Counted from the stretch's first letter, positions 33,720 to 63,736 are shown. The stretch is DNA of 64,000 bases from Cristatella mucedo (GCA_009760855.2 WPIO01000038.1:1081001-1145000); one strand, 5' to 3'. Translations and numbers: made by a program. Notes: generated by a model not told the origin, from the letters alone.

Positions 33720-36700
33720 GTAAGCGCACCTCAATGCCAGGCTGGAGGTGGGGGCCTCACTCGCTATGCAAGAACGACTGTCATTGCTGATAGCCACCAT
33801 TGCTATGGCCACCCCAAATGAGCAGCTGGCTGGGGCTGGGTGGGGTGACCTTGTCTTGTGCCTACCTCTGCTGCTGCCGCAGGAGCCCGGGCAAGCTCTT
33901 GGCTGCTGCCACAGGGACGCGGGCAAGCGCTTGGCTGCTGCCATATTGCTAGTTCCTCGAATCCCACAGCAGGCCCTCCTCAGAGCCACCGGAGGGGGGG
34001 CCCTGCTTCCTTACAAACCAGGCTGCTGAATCAGTCGACCTTCAAGAGGTCGTGGGCTCGAGCCCCGAGGCATATGTGAAGCGCCTGAATAGAGATTAAG
34101 TTCTCTTGGGGCGCTATATAAATGAATTATATATATATATGTGTGTGTGTATGTATGTATATATCGTAACTACTACTGCTGCTGATGATGATGGTAATAA
34201 TAATAATAATAATAGCTCGTTTGTATAGCACCATAAGAGAACTTTATCTCTGTCCAGATGCTTTGCAACTCACGTCGAAAGAATCAGTAACCAAAGGTTC
34301 TTGTCTTGCACGATTTCAAGCATGCAAAAGCAAACAACTAGTATGCTTAGGCCAGCTTGCTAAAGCAAACATGAATAAACTCACGACTCTGATTATTACC
34401 ACCCGTGGGTAGTAACATGCACTGATTCATGCACAAGCACCCACCCAAAGCCGAAATAGAAGTTCACTGGGGCTAAGAGAAAGCTGACCGGAAGAGATGT
34501 ATTTATTTATTTATTTACTTTCAGATATGTCTATCTTTATTTAGCTAACACTATTCGAGGGATGCAGAGTTACGCCTTTAACACTGTTTGGTTTGTCCCC
34601 TCCGAGCACATTTATTTATAGTTCTCATAGACTGCTGTACCGATCGGCATGCAAATCGGCTAGTAACAAGGGTAACATTAGCTATCTTTTGATGATACCA
34701 TAGGTGGCATATTGGTCTTTTAACGTCTCCATGTTACGGTCTTCACCAAACATAGTGGCCATCTTGCACGATCTATTGATTCAATCCTATGTTGTGTACC
34801 GATGTGCCAAAGCCCTTCAAAAGATGCCGGGCAGTCGGCCCTAAACGACAGGTCTCTTTTAAATTTTGCCTTGACGGCTGTCATCCTGCAGGTCTGGCCG
34901 TCGGCAATGCAATTGAAGCTGCATTTTCTGTTACGCGCAGGCCGAAATGTCTCATCAGAAAAGTCCAAAAGGGCAAAGAGGGGCCACATCAGGGTTGATG
35001 TCCTGAGTAGGCATTTTTATCTCCCTTTGTCGAATGGTGATAAGCTCAGACTTGTTTGAACCGCAGCATTCATTCTTCTCTAGTTCTCTAGTGCTCTGAT
35101 TCTCCCAATCAGTCCCTCCCTCTATCTGGCTGTCTTGCTGTCTGCTGCGCATCCGTTATTCAGGTTTTGTAATGCTTCTCTTGTCTTTTCTGAAATGCAT
35201 GCCGGGTGAGAACTCGGCTGGATCGGGTGTTGCATGTTGAACTATAGATCTCCTAAGTGCAAAAAGAAAGTGTGCCGATGTCTGCTGAGGATACACGTAG
35301 TTAGAGCGTGTGTCAGTGAAAGTGTGCGACAAACGAGCTAGATTGAGAGAGAAAAGGCATGGCTGATTGAGCCACCGTCGATTTGAGATGATGTCGAGCA
35401 CGAGAGAGCCAGCTACGCCGACCGAGCGAGCGAGCCGCGACGCTTGCGTCGTCGCTCCATCGGCACGCGACCGCTCGGGCTGGCTCAGCACGGTGGCGTG
35501 CCCCCTCGCTCGCCCAGCCTCGCTTCGTCCCCTCGAGCAGCCGAGCGCAGCTCTTCGCTTGCCGTTTGTCAGCGCTACGGCGGCTTCTACAAGACGTTCG
35601 TTGACCCGTACCTGAAAGGCGTCGAGGTCATCTTTCACCGCATCGGCTACACGCTGAGTGACGACGGCAGCGAGTGGCACATGGTAGGCGGCCCGGGCAG
35701 CCCCGCCGAGTGGGCCGCAGAGATGGCGCCCCTCTGCCTGAGCATAGCCTTCCACTGCCGCGTGGCGGCCATCGAGTGCGACTGCATGGCGACCGCCTGC
35801 GCGCAGCGACCGGGCGACTGGGTGTGGACGCCCTCTCGAGTGCTCCTCACTCGGCTCGAGCTGCCGGCATCGCCTGCCGACACGGCCGCCGCCGCCAAGC
35901 TGCGACCGCTGGCTGACCGAGGCGCCCCGGTCGCTGCCGCTGCCGACACGGCGACCGTCGTCGGTGTCGGCTGGGCGAGCGGAGCGGCGGCCACCGGCGG
36001 TCCCGCCTTGACGCTCTACTCCTCCTCCTCGTCCTCGTCGGCGGGTGGCTGGCAGTCAGAGGGGGAGGCAAGGGAGGGGAGCGACGTGCTCGTCGCGGGC
36101 GGCGTCGCTCGAGCCGGCGTCGATGCCACGAGGACACCGAAGTGGGCCGCCGGCTGGGCGAGCGCAGCCACGGCCAGGCCTCCGGCGGCCACCGGCGGTC
36201 CTGCCTCGGCTCCCTCCTCAGCGTCGGCGGGTGGCTGGCAGCCGCAGGGGTCGGCGCTGGAGCAGAGCGACGTGCTCGTCACGGGCGCCGGCAGCAGAGG
36301 CGATCCGAACGCTGCCGCCCGCGGGACGGGTCGGCCTCCGGCGGCCGGCGCCTTGCTGCCGGCGGCCGGCGCCTTGCTGCCGCCGCCCTCCCGTCGCCGC
36401 GAGCCCGAGGAAATGGCGGAGCCGCGTCTGCCGCCGCCTCGGCCCTTTAGCTCTGCGGCTGCGTGGGCGGCTGGCACCGAGGCTCGCGGGAGCGACTCCC
36501 GAAGGTTTGACTCCCTGTCGGATCGAGCACGGCCGGCCTATGCGACCGGCCCTGGGGCCACCGAAGCCGTTTACGACGACGTCGTGCAGCCGGCGCGGTC
36601 CGCTGTCGAGCCCAGGCCTGCGCGAGATGCTGCTGCTGCTGCCATCCGGCTTCCGTCTTCGTCGTTGTCGGAGCAGCAGCGGAGGCAGCCAGAGGCGGCC

Positions 36701-37525
36701 GGCAAGGAAGGCGTGGCGGTCGGTCACGTGCCCGGCTTCGGAGATGACGCCGCTGCCGTCGTTGCCGCCACGCATCCGGTTAGCCAGCAGCACTTCTCCG
36801 CCACCGGCCGCTTCCTGTCGCTGGCTCGTCCTGCCGCTGCTGCTTCCGACGCCACCCGGGCGGCTTCTGCATCGTCGTCGTTATCGAGCCAGCGCTCCAC
36901 CTATCGGCCGGAGGAGGCCACGGCCGAGGAGCACATGGCCATTTCGCTGCAGCTGCTGGGCGACGACGATGACCTGGCCCCGCCGAACTTTCCGCCCCTG
37001 CCGGCATTCAGCAGCGGCAGCGACGCCTTCGGCTCGGCGAGTGGCTTTCGGCCACCGATGATGGGCTACGGCAGCGCGTTGCGCGACTCTGCCCACCGGG
37101 ACTCGACGGAATGGTCTCCGAGCCTTGCCTCGGTCGCAAGTGCCGGAGCTCGTGGCCGCTCGCCAGGTGGCGCTGACCACGGCGACGCCGACACCGAGTG
37201 GTCGATGACTCGATTCAGCATCCGTGAGCCGCCGCCGGTGGGCAGCGGCTCCTACTCCAGGTCGTCTGCTGCTGGCGCCGAACGCCAGCAGCTCAAGCCC
37301 TGCTTAGTTTTAGCCGCCTGTGACCCCGTGACCTCGGGCATGAGTGGTGCATCTCGAGGCAGCGGCTTGTCGCCGTCCAAGCCGTCAGCGTCTTTTCCGC
37401 AGTACGTGGGCTCGTTTAAGCAGACTGCGATGGGGTCGTTTCCGCAATGCGGAGCAGCGTCGAGTCCCGAAGAGGCAACCAGACAGCAAAAGCAGTTTGC
37501 CATATACGGCAGGATCGATATGTGA
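33360..37525 (+). CDS. SPATA2/Tamo-like PUB-domain protein (two coding exons)
   Basis: SPATA2 family proteins are adaptors: in vertebrates the PUB domain binds the deubiquitinase CYLD and links it to the LUBAC ubiquitin ligase; Drosophila Tamo is the insect relative. Exons 33360-33719 and 35573-37525 join in phase 0 to 770 codons. The join restores the PUB core: LNLYHRPWKKEYYRLK then RYGGFYKTFVDPYLKGV and FHRIGYTLSDDG, matching the family's YPWKKEFRSIK, FVYYV and MGYTPE blocks. An in-frame TAA two codons before the ATG fixes the start. About 500 C-terminal residues are Ala/Ser/Pro/Gly-rich, with an internal duplicate and no zinc finger I can see. The PUB call is strong. The exact length of the low-complexity tail is less sure because all frames there are open. 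Confidence 0.82.
33720..35572 (+). other. SPATA2-like intron
   Basis: A 1.85 kb GT..AG intron with acceptor TTTGTCAG at 35572. It contains a truncated SINE-1 (34045-34140), a TA/TG tract and a worn LINE or SINE tail (about 34210-34270, minus). The overlapping frames at 34720-35755 have no recognisable domain. Confidence 0.75.
34045..34140 (+). mobile_element. SINE-1, 5'-truncated, plus strand
   Basis: It retains the B-box side (GGTCGTGGGCTCGAGCCCC), the GCATATGTGAAGCGCCTG link and the full tail hairpin, and ends in a (TA)n run. The A-box half is missing. Confidence 0.85.
35573..37525 (+). CDS. SPATA2-like exon 2, with stop
   Basis: 650 codons plus TGA (37523-37525). The first 40 or so residues complete the PUB domain, and LCLSIAFHCRVAAIECDCM follows. 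The rest is low complexity: poly-Ser (YSSSSSSSAGG), poly-Ala and Pro-Ala runs. Two related blocks both contain GWAS, SAGGWQ and SDVLV (35969-36103 and 36152-36289). A 21 bp tandem duplication lies at about 36340-36382. Composition is very GC-rich compared with the flanks. Confidence 0.75.
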   Translation, partial: RYGGFYKTFVDPYLKGVEVIFHRIGYTLSDDGSEWHMVGGPGSPAEWAAEMAPLCLSIAFHCRVAAIECDCMATACAQRPGDWVWTPSRVLLTRLELPASPADTAAAAKLRPLADRGAPVAAAADTATVVGVGWASGAAATGGPALTLYSSSSSSSAGGWQSEGEAREGSDVLVAGGVARAGVDATRTPKWAAGWASAATARPPAATGGPASAPSSASAGGWQPQGSALEQSDVLVTGAGSRGDPNAAARGTGRPPAAGALLPAAGALLPPPSRRREPEEMAEPRLPPPRPFSSAAAWAAGTEARGSDSRRFDSLSDRARPAYATGPGATEAVYDDVVQPARSAVEPRPARDAAAAAIRLPSSSLSEQQRRQPEAAGKEGVAVGHVPGFGDDAAAVVAATHPVSQQHFSATGRFLSLARPAAAASDATRAASASSSLSSQRSTYRPEEATAEEHMAISLQLLGDDDDLAPPNFPPLPAFSSGSDAFGSASGFRPPMMGYGSALRDSAHRDSTEWSPSLASVASAGARGRSPGGADHGDADTEWSMTRFSIREPPPVGSGSYSRSSAAGAERQQLKPCLVLAACDPVTSGMSGASRGSGLSPSKPSASFPQYVGSFKQTAMGSFPQCGAASSPEEATRQQKQFAIYGRIDM

Positions 37526-38560
37526 TATATATACCGGATTGCCTCGCTGCCGGCAATCGACGGGCTTTGTTGCAGCTCTGCCCTCGCAAGCTGGGCTGCG
37601 ACGATAATCTGATGCAGCTCTGGTTTAGTAGCCCCGGAGTTCGACCCCCACCCGGCGTGCACGGCATTTCCTTCTCAAGAAAACTTTCCCTGACTTCCTG
37701 CACCTGGAGAGCTGCCTGCTCGTTCTGCTTCTAGAAGGCGGGCTGCCATTGCTGCAGCTCCGGCGTGATCGCTGGCTCCGATCTCCTGCGTGCGCGACTG
37801 CCCGATTGAGTTTTTTGCTTCAGGTGGCGACATTTCCTGCAGCTGCCTATGCGTGCCCTATGCAGCTGCCTGTCAAGCAGAAAGTCGCTAAAAGTACTAA
37901 AAGGCTGGTGAGCTTTTTCTCGTTGCATTCAAAAAGTCCTAGCTGCTTTTTGGGCGTCCACACGGTAGTCAACAGTAGCCGACAGGATTGATGGTGATAA
38001 CCAGAGCAAACTAAACATTTGCATATCGGTCGTAGGTGCTTGGGCTTCGCGACCAATGTCAGGTCACGTGATTCGACTCTTCCAGCAGGCGACTCATTCG
38101 TCTGACAAGTTCGCGAATTTGAGGTGTCACGTCTAGGTTGTGGCACTTCCCTTCATTCAGGACACCCGGCCAAAGCCCTCAATCGTCTGCAACTGGTGCA
38201 ATAAATACCAGCAACTAATCCGGACTGTTGTCTGAAAGAAGCCTAGTTACCACGTCACATCACTCAACATCAAAATCGTCTCTTGAGCCTACAAGTTAGG
38301 TCACTCGCCTACCTGTCTGAACTCTTTGCTCCTGAAGGATGCTTCCCCACCAGCCGCTCCTCCTCGGCCGGTCACCTTAAAGTTCCTCATACTAAATTTA
38401 AATATGTTAGCGATTCAACTCTTAGTATCTGAAACTCGCTACTTGCTTCTGTCACCATCTGCACTGATTTGCATCACTCAAGTCTCAGCTTATGATCCAT
38501 CTCTTCTTCTGTCTTCCTCTGTCAGCTTTGCCTATGCTGATGGAACCATTGTAAGCCAAT
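37526..38560. other. Probable 3' untranslated region and downstream flank of the SPATA2-like gene
   Basis: No domain is seen. Open frames at 37252-37928 overlap the coding exon or its flank. AATAAA at 38200 marks the likely transcript end. Confidence 0.5.
38200..38205 (+). terminator. Candidate polyadenylation signal of the SPATA2-like gene
   Basis: A consensus AATAAA about 675 bases after the stop codon on the coding strand, and a plausible hexamer for the transcript end. Not proven. Confidence 0.4.
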
Positions 38561-38879
38561 AAGAAGAGGTATACTATGGCACTTGGGATCTTGCATTGTA
38601 GGTTCTAAATTAATACATTTTACTTATTCTAATAATTTTTCAAGAATACAGGTGCATTGAGCGACTTGTCTGAGACGCGATCATATTTTTTGCAGAAATT
38701 TGCCCAGACCGAAGTCAGTTGATATCGGCTTAATGGATATAGTTGCCTCGGGCAATTTCTGGAGGTTTTCAGTTTGATGGCCAGAGTTCCTGAAGATCTA
38801 GACTTTGGGCTTGAGCCATTTGAAACTGTCGTGCCCTCCGACTGTAATTAGTGATCCTTCTCTTTGAAGTATCAAATTT

Positions 38880-40335
38880 AATTCATCTTGAAGAGACAAG
38901 TTCAGACTTTTAGTATCATCCGACGATTGTTTGCCGAAAACGTTTACATCGTTGACTCAAAATAGACGAGAAGCTAGATTTCCTGCGAAGTTTAGCATGT
39001 GGGCCGGTGGATATTAGAGGCTGCCCGAAATTCCTGACATCCTTGTTCAGTCGCTCTTCAACACACTTCAAAATTTTCCATGAACTTGATGCTATTATCA
39101 TTATACAGGTTAGAGAGCTCGTTCAACAGCAATTGTTAAATTGTGTCGGCACTCATCAACGTCGTGTCTTCTCGACTTTGATCGCGACTGCATGTTTTAC
39201 ACGTTCCATTGCCTCCAGAAAGGTTTTGAGAGTGTCACAGTCTAAGGTTTCAATCATTTCCAGCGCTTCGAATTCAAAGAATGTCTCGCGGGCGGCGACT
39301 TGTGTCTTTTATAGCTGCTCTAACATCATTGTTAATTAGTTCCATCGCGTCATCACGTCAAGATGCAGTTCGATCTTGTGTCCGAACTCAGCTTTTATGT
39401 TGGATTCAAAGACATTATTTTGAGCAGTTGATATTTGGATGAATTTGACAAGTTTTCCTGATTGCATGAGCACATCGTTAAAATAGACGTCTCCTTCTAA
39501 TGTATCATCACTAGTCACTTGCAAGTCCGTACCTTGGTCAACATTGTTCATTTCATTAATACCGTCACTATCTAGGATTAATTCGTCCATCTCAGTACTC
39601 TTCTTGTGTCTCATACTCCGACCTGCAAGCCATGGTTTAAGCAGGACTGCCCGATGGTATCGTTGTGGCTTAAGCATTTATTGTTTACCGGGTCGCCGTA
39701 TTGTGTAGACCCCACCTAATTGCTCATTTTCATTATAGAAACGCTCAAATGCTGTTTCAAGGATTCAACCGTATCGTGAGCAGTGCACGAACCAAATGTG
39801 CGAACAAGACCCACCTCGATTGTTGTTTTATCGCTGCTTTTATGAATGTTGACTCCGAAGAATCGACGTCCTCTCACGGCACGGTTGTATATTAATCCAC
39901 ATTCATGCTAAACTTTACTCCTCTCTTGAGTTTTCCCTTGATATCGGCAATAGTTTTGTTTGTCTTTATTTTCGTAATCACCACACACCAGCTTCATCAC
40001 ATCGCATTCGTTCACTGGAAGTTTGAAACCATCCTATGAGTTTGATTGCCCTATATACTTGTTTCTAGCGATAGCTCTGTTCGATATTCCATCATTAGCC
40101 AGATCAGTAACAATCTCCTTCTGACTCTTTCGCCCCAGGAAGTGGGAAATCGTTTTTGTTCTCTAATTATTTACGGACGTTTCCTTGGATATACACCCTG
40201 CAGCAGGTTTATCAAAATCAATTCCACGCATTTTCAGATGATTCTTCAAAGCATGGAGTTTCCAGAAAATTTAATGATTTTTTTGCATCGTCCACATTGA
40301 CCTGTTAGCTCTTCTGTAATTAGATTCTTTTGTTT
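38880..40335 (-). pseudogene. hAT-family transposase with BED zinc finger (decayed)
   Basis: Reading the minus strand from 40335 downward and crossing frames gives the hAT order. A BED-like finger comes first (CGRCKK then LKNHLKM, about 40290-40240). A helical block (DLANDGISNRAIARNKYIG, about 40120) follows. The RNase-H-like core has RRFFGVNIH and GLVRTFGSCTA (about 39860-39790) and ELHLDVMTRWN (39370-39340), and a helical region (DTLKTFLEAMERVKHAV, then NELSNLYNDNSIKFME) runs near 39240-39060. These match the layout of hAT transposases and domesticated BED proteins. Many stops and frameshifts show it is dead. The C-terminal dimerisation region was not clearly found. Confidence 0.65.
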
Positions 40336-40689
40336 TTCGGCGTATTCTCAAACTAAATCCGTGGCTGAAAGGAATATCAATATTTTTGACCCCACAAGAT
40401 CAATTCAATTAATATCTTACCTAATGTTTTAAAAACCACTTTTAACTGTAGTTTTTGGCCAATTGAATAGATTCATCATACCAAATCCAAACACGTTCAA
40501 AAGAAATTTAAATTTTTTCCGTAAAAAATTATGTATCCATAATAAAAGTTGAAGCTTCAGTTATAGTATCTTTTTGTTAAAAAATATTCGTTAGAAACAG
40601 TAAAACAGTTTGACAAAGCATCTGTTAACTGCTTTTTGATTGTGGGCAAACAAACTAGTTTTTTTTTACTTTTACTGTTGAAAGGTACC

Positions 40690-43200
40690 GGAAATACTAG
40701 TGTGGAGCCAATCTTTTTTTAATATCTTCTAACTCAAAACTATAATCATCAGTTTGCATTTTTACCACTATAGAATTAGTATCCGTATAAAAAACTTGAA
40801 CCTGTTCTTAAACTGATGTATCGAAACATAATAAAATGGTTGCATAAGTAACTTATAAATCTAATATAGCACTTATAATAAACAATGGCTTACTTAACTT
40901 TGTTGCCTTCTTACCATGTTTAAAAGCTATGAATGTCTTATCAAAGCACCAATAAGAGTTCCCAAATGAGTCTCTCATTAACTTGCGATACATCTTAGAA
41001 CCATTTTCAGTAGCAGAACAAACTATTATTACATTAACTCTTCTCTTAAAATCACAGCAAGTCTTACCAAATATTTGACACATAAAGCCTTTGTAAAGAT
41101 CCGCGAGAAAGTATCTTTCCCTCTCATCTTTTGTTTTCTGTACAAATATCTGCAAATGGTTTATGCTAAGGTTCTTAATCAAATACTCGATGAACGTAGT
41201 AATGTGTAATCCCTTCTTAGCCATAAATTGTTAATATCTGGAATGAGCTATGCCCTTATACTTTAGTAAGAAAGTACAAAATAACTTTGGTGTCATTCCA
41301 TTTCCAGGGTAAAAGCCTTCTGAAAGTCAGTCTAACTTTCGTAAACTACCCTACTAACAGGACAAATTGGGTAATTATTGTATAAATCGTATAATTATTC
41401 AGGGTATAATATATCAATTTCCATAGGTATTCCCCGTGGTGGAATCAGGAGGTAAGTTAATAAATCTTTCTTAACTCAATTTGGTACTCGATTTTCTCTA
41501 ACATTACCAATACACAAGTACTATTTCATAATTGTTCAATACAGACTGCAAGCATCACAATACATTACACCGGTAGGATATCTCTTAACTAGCCTGACAT
41601 ACAAAACCCCTTATCGATCTCCTAAAATCCTAATAAAGACTCATTAGAAATTAACAAAAAGACCTTGCATAGCGAGGGACGGATAAATAATTAGCAAGAT
41701 CGTACTTACAGAACGAACCTAACCTCTTCTAAATGTCGCTAAACAATCAGCAAGTTGAGTAACATCCGCCATTAAATAATGGTCTCAATAGTCCTCAATG
41801 TTCTAATGTCCATACTTACGACACTATATTAGCAATTTCATTATCCTTATCTTCGCTGAATCACAAGGGCAAAACTAAATTTTTCTATCGGTGTTGAACT
41901 AGCATTATCAAACCTATCTAAAGACTTCATGTATTCATGTGGATTTACACCCTCCTAACTAACAAGCTTAGCATTTCAAATCCATCTCAGGATACTTCTT
42001 AGAGAAAATTTGCTTAATAATACCAAAGTTAGACATGCTGCTAGGTAGTGAATTTACACTACTATCCAAACTTCAATTGATAGTATCTTTGAAATCACTA
42101 TCATTGACAGATAGCATCATTTATTTCTCCATAGAAGGAGAAATTGGCTTAGCAAAATTTCAATACCCTATAATGCTTTAACAACCATGTGTGAATCATA
42201 CCCACCAAAAACATAAAAGAAAACAAATAACTTCTAATTCTTAGATAGAATCTAGCATGTGAGTTACATCCCATATGGACAGCTCACCTAAACTTGCCTG
42301 GTACAATGACAATGATCCCCAACTTTCTCAGCAGTATTACTGAAAGGCTTCTTACACATCCAACAAGGACTAGAAGCCTCAAAGCTTAATTAATATCTAA
42401 TTATATCTTCCTTGGTCATATTTATCTTGGCAAATAAATGTTAATTAATCTTTTTTATATCGATAGCAAAAAATGAATCAACTCATCAAAGAATACTGAA
42501 ACACGATTACTTGATGTAGAAATAAATTATGAACAACTTTACCGTAATATTTTACCATAACACAAGCTGCTCTAAAAGGTAAATGCATAGTGCTACTAGT
42601 ATTATTTTCCAACACTAAATTTATTTTCGCAAACACTGCGACAACATGAGCTGTCACAAAAAATTAACATGTTTTGACTCAAAATGCTCTCAAGATTAGT
42701 GCGAAAAATACAAGTAGATTCGATAAACCTAGCAAAATCACTAAATTGAAGCTGCTTTATCGGGCTTTTCAGTTATAGTAGGCATTTTGTATGTAGTAGG
42801 ATGCCCATTAAGGCCATCACAAATTGACAGGTGATTGGCTAATAACACCCTGTCAAAAGATCTATCCAAACATCTCTAACACTAAATTAGCGAGCCTCCT
42901 GACTTTGGAGTCGGACAAAGAGATTAAGAGTTAGCTAAACAAATATAATGCTCAATTTCGTTTTTCCTAATCATTAAAAATAATTGACATGCCTACCACT
43001 TACCTCATTTTCAACTTGATAGACCAGTAATTATACTCCTTGCTTATCACGATAATTACAACACGTATATGCTAACACCTAGTATTTTACATAATAAATT
43101 AGAATTAACAAACTTAAGCTACCATTTAGGTGAAAGAACACATTCCTTCTAATACAGGTGCTGTCCAAAGGACGAATTAAATCATTATTACGTTAAGAGT
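40690..43200 (-). pseudogene. Family B DNA polymerase, Maverick/Polinton or adintovirus type (decayed)
   Basis: Mobile elements and viruses of this class encode a protein-primed family B polymerase to copy their own DNA. The clearest part is an open minus-strand frame at 41224-40853 with the conserved FGKT-then-RVNV block of the palm region. Past its stop, the same register reaches the catalytic motif C at about 40770, which reads YTDTNS instead of the usual YxDTDS. Upstream, broken pieces in order suggest the exonuclease domain: a GGYDSH-like block near 42210, a PHEYM..DRFD block near 41930 and a DVTQLAD block near 41770. Frameshifts and stops are frequent, so it is a fossil. Maverick versus adintovirus cannot be decided without the partner genes. 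Confidence 0.65.
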
Positions 43201-43454
43201 TATTATAAACTGGACGTCAAAACATTAGAGCAGACTGTAGCAAACAATAACCGTCACTATTTGAATGTTAATTCGACAGTTATTGTTCAAGGTGGCCTTA
43301 GGAGATGGGACATACCTAGAATCTCTTCTCCGAAAGAAACTGAAAATGACTTTTTTTTGGGTTATGACCCACCCAGAACCAGCTGCTTTATCATCCAAAC
43401 CATCGATTACATCCTTTAACTACTTGACATGCTAAAAAGCTGCAGATTTTAAGC

Positions 43455-44610
43455 GCTAGGTATTCCAATTTCCGAATCATACTTGGTTTTGCCCTTTACT
43501 AGTAAGTTGGTTTTATAACTTAATTTAAGAAAGTTTTGGGTCATCCGTGTGCAGATATCATCAATACATGAAGCAAGGGAATTGAGAGAATTCGAAGTGC
43601 TACAAGGCTGGGAGGGATCAAAGCAATTGTATAATACGTCATCTGCACAGAAGTGAAAGCCTAGGTTTAGCCTTGCAGTCACATCGGCAAGAGGAAGAGC
43701 ATAAGCGGTGAAAAGACCAGAAAAGATCAATCACTGAGCCCCAGGGTACCTAATACTTCAGTGGTTCCTCGTATAATCTTGTCCGTTCACATCAGCACTC
43801 TGGAGTCTCCCACTGAGATAGGACCTGAACCAATTGCAATGCAGTGATGCCCAGGCGAGACGAGAAGCGCTCGAGGACTTGGTAATCGACAGTATCAAAA
43901 GCTGTCGAGAGATAGAGCAAAACAAGCAAAGAGATTCTACCTAAGCCTGCATTCCCTAAAGTAGGCCGTTATACACCCGAAGCAATGCCGACTTTGTGGA
44001 GTGATTATCGCTAAAACCAGACTGGAACTTTTAGCTGGGTTTGAAGTTTCAATACATGCTGGTCTGCCACCACTCGTTCCAGTGTCCTTGATAGGAACGG
44101 TAGAAGAGAGACTGGGCGGAAGTTGCATAATTTCTCTCGGTCAAGTGCCGCTTTGTTGAGTAGTGGCCTGACTACAGCCTTTTGAAAGGCACTGGGACAT
44201 GACCTGAGGCTAATGACATACTGATTATGTTAGCTATGCATGGAAGCAGATCTGTGCATCCCAAAAGCAGGACAGAGGTAATAGGGTCTAGTGGACTAGT
44301 TGTCTTTTTATTGGGATATGAACTTCACGATGAGGTCACTCGTGGCTTTGAATGTAGACATTAGGGAGCTGCACGGAATTGAGGGACACGATTCCCGAAG
44401 GGATGCTGCCACTCTGGGGATGGAGTCTCAAACCTTGCCTATCTTGTAGACAAAGAAGCAAGAGAAGCGATTAGCTAGATCATCACAATGATCACTAGGT
44501 GAGGAGCTAACCAGGGAGCAGTTAAGGAGACGGTTGATGGTAGACATAAGCATTTTTGGATTGTGCATCTGTGAGTTAACAGTTTTTTTTTTAAAGAATA
44601 AACTAAGCTT
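43455..44610 (-). mobile_element. LINE-1A RT fragment, minus strand, lacking its 3' end
   Basis: This corresponds to the middle of the LINE at 4670-6130. It has the active-site region (GFHFCADD), the [14 protein letters not shown] block and the region between endonuclease and RT. The 3' untranslated region and tail are absent and the left end abuts the AT-rich island, so it was probably cut by a later insertion or deletion. Confidence 0.8.
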
Positions 44611-45379
44611 CCATAGGGGCTACAGAGTCCCCATGCAAAAATCCTGGTTTTTCCCTGACTGCCTGATGACCAGCTGGATGCCGAGTTCAACTACAATGGC
44701 CCCATTCCCTGCCCAGGCAGCTTCGGATGCTTAGCTGTGAGAAGCAGCTGGTGGTGATGCTGAGGAGCAAACGATTCACGAAGCACAGACTCGGAGCAGC
44801 CGACGACTGACGAGGAGGAGACCCGAGACAAATACAAGACAACACCGTAACAAGATATTATTTTAATCTTTTATATCAGCAAAAATAACAATAGTATGCA
44901 GATGAAGACCATACACATGCCAAACAAGGCTGCTGGAGCCATCTTGGCCAGCAAACAGCAGCAAACAATGGATAAGGCATGTTATGCTTATTTGCACCTC
45001 TCCCGGAGGTTCCAGCAGTTCCAACAGTTTCAAGAAGTCTGCCATCTAGAGGGTCAGACGTACCCATTATTGTGTAACAACTGGGAGCATGTTTCCTTAC
45101 ACAACGGACGGTCGCTAGATACGCCGGCCTCCGACTTTACGTCATGCATTAGGTTGATCTGTTCGTCGAAAAAGAGACCACAGCTCGTTAAATCAAATAG
45201 CAAGACCCGACAGAACATCGGTGGTAGTCCTGATCTAACGCTTGGTCTTCGGCTCAAGCTGCTTGCGTCGAGTCACAAGTTGGCTTAGTCGAGGCTATCT
45301 TGCACCAAACGACGTGCCTGTAGTGGTGAATTAGCACGTCGCACCGAAAATTGACACAATTATCTTACATTTCTTGGAT
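44611..45379. other. Probable 3' untranslated region and flank of EXOC2
   Basis: No domain is recognised. A plus-strand frame of 130 codons (44896-45288) is open, but it lies antisense to the likely EXOC2 3' end and resembles nothing I know. Confidence 0.45.
44862..44867 (-). terminator. Candidate polyadenylation signal of EXOC2
   Basis: ATTAAA on the minus strand, about 515 bases after the EXOC2 stop, in a locally AT-rich stretch. A plausible but unproven end of the transcript. Confidence 0.3.

Positions 45380-63736
<18,357 letters not shown>

Larger units (their letters stand above)
38560..43440. other. AT-rich island with decayed hAT and family B polymerase genes
   Basis: Base composition changes sharply here to AT-rich, with long A and T runs, between GC-richer host DNA on the left and a LINE on the right. 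Two decayed coding regions lie head to tail on the minus strand: a BED-finger hAT transposase (about 38880-40335) and a family B DNA polymerase (about 40690-43200). I could not find terminal inverted repeats, capsid, integrase or ATPase genes, so the borders are set by composition only. Confidence 0.6.

Noticed and set aside
35444..35572. ATG at 35444 as the start of the SPATA2-like protein
   Set aside because: The residues before RYGGFYK are unrelated to the family. A good acceptor at 35572 joins in phase to the exon ending at 33719, which supplies the missing half of the PUB domain.
36045..37061. A 338-codon ORF in another frame of the SPATA2-like exon
   Set aside because: GC-rich sequence keeps several frames open. 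Only the frame continuous with the PUB domain has family support.
44896..45288. 130-codon plus-strand ORF
   Set aside because: It is antisense to the likely EXOC2 3' untranslated region and shows no domain.
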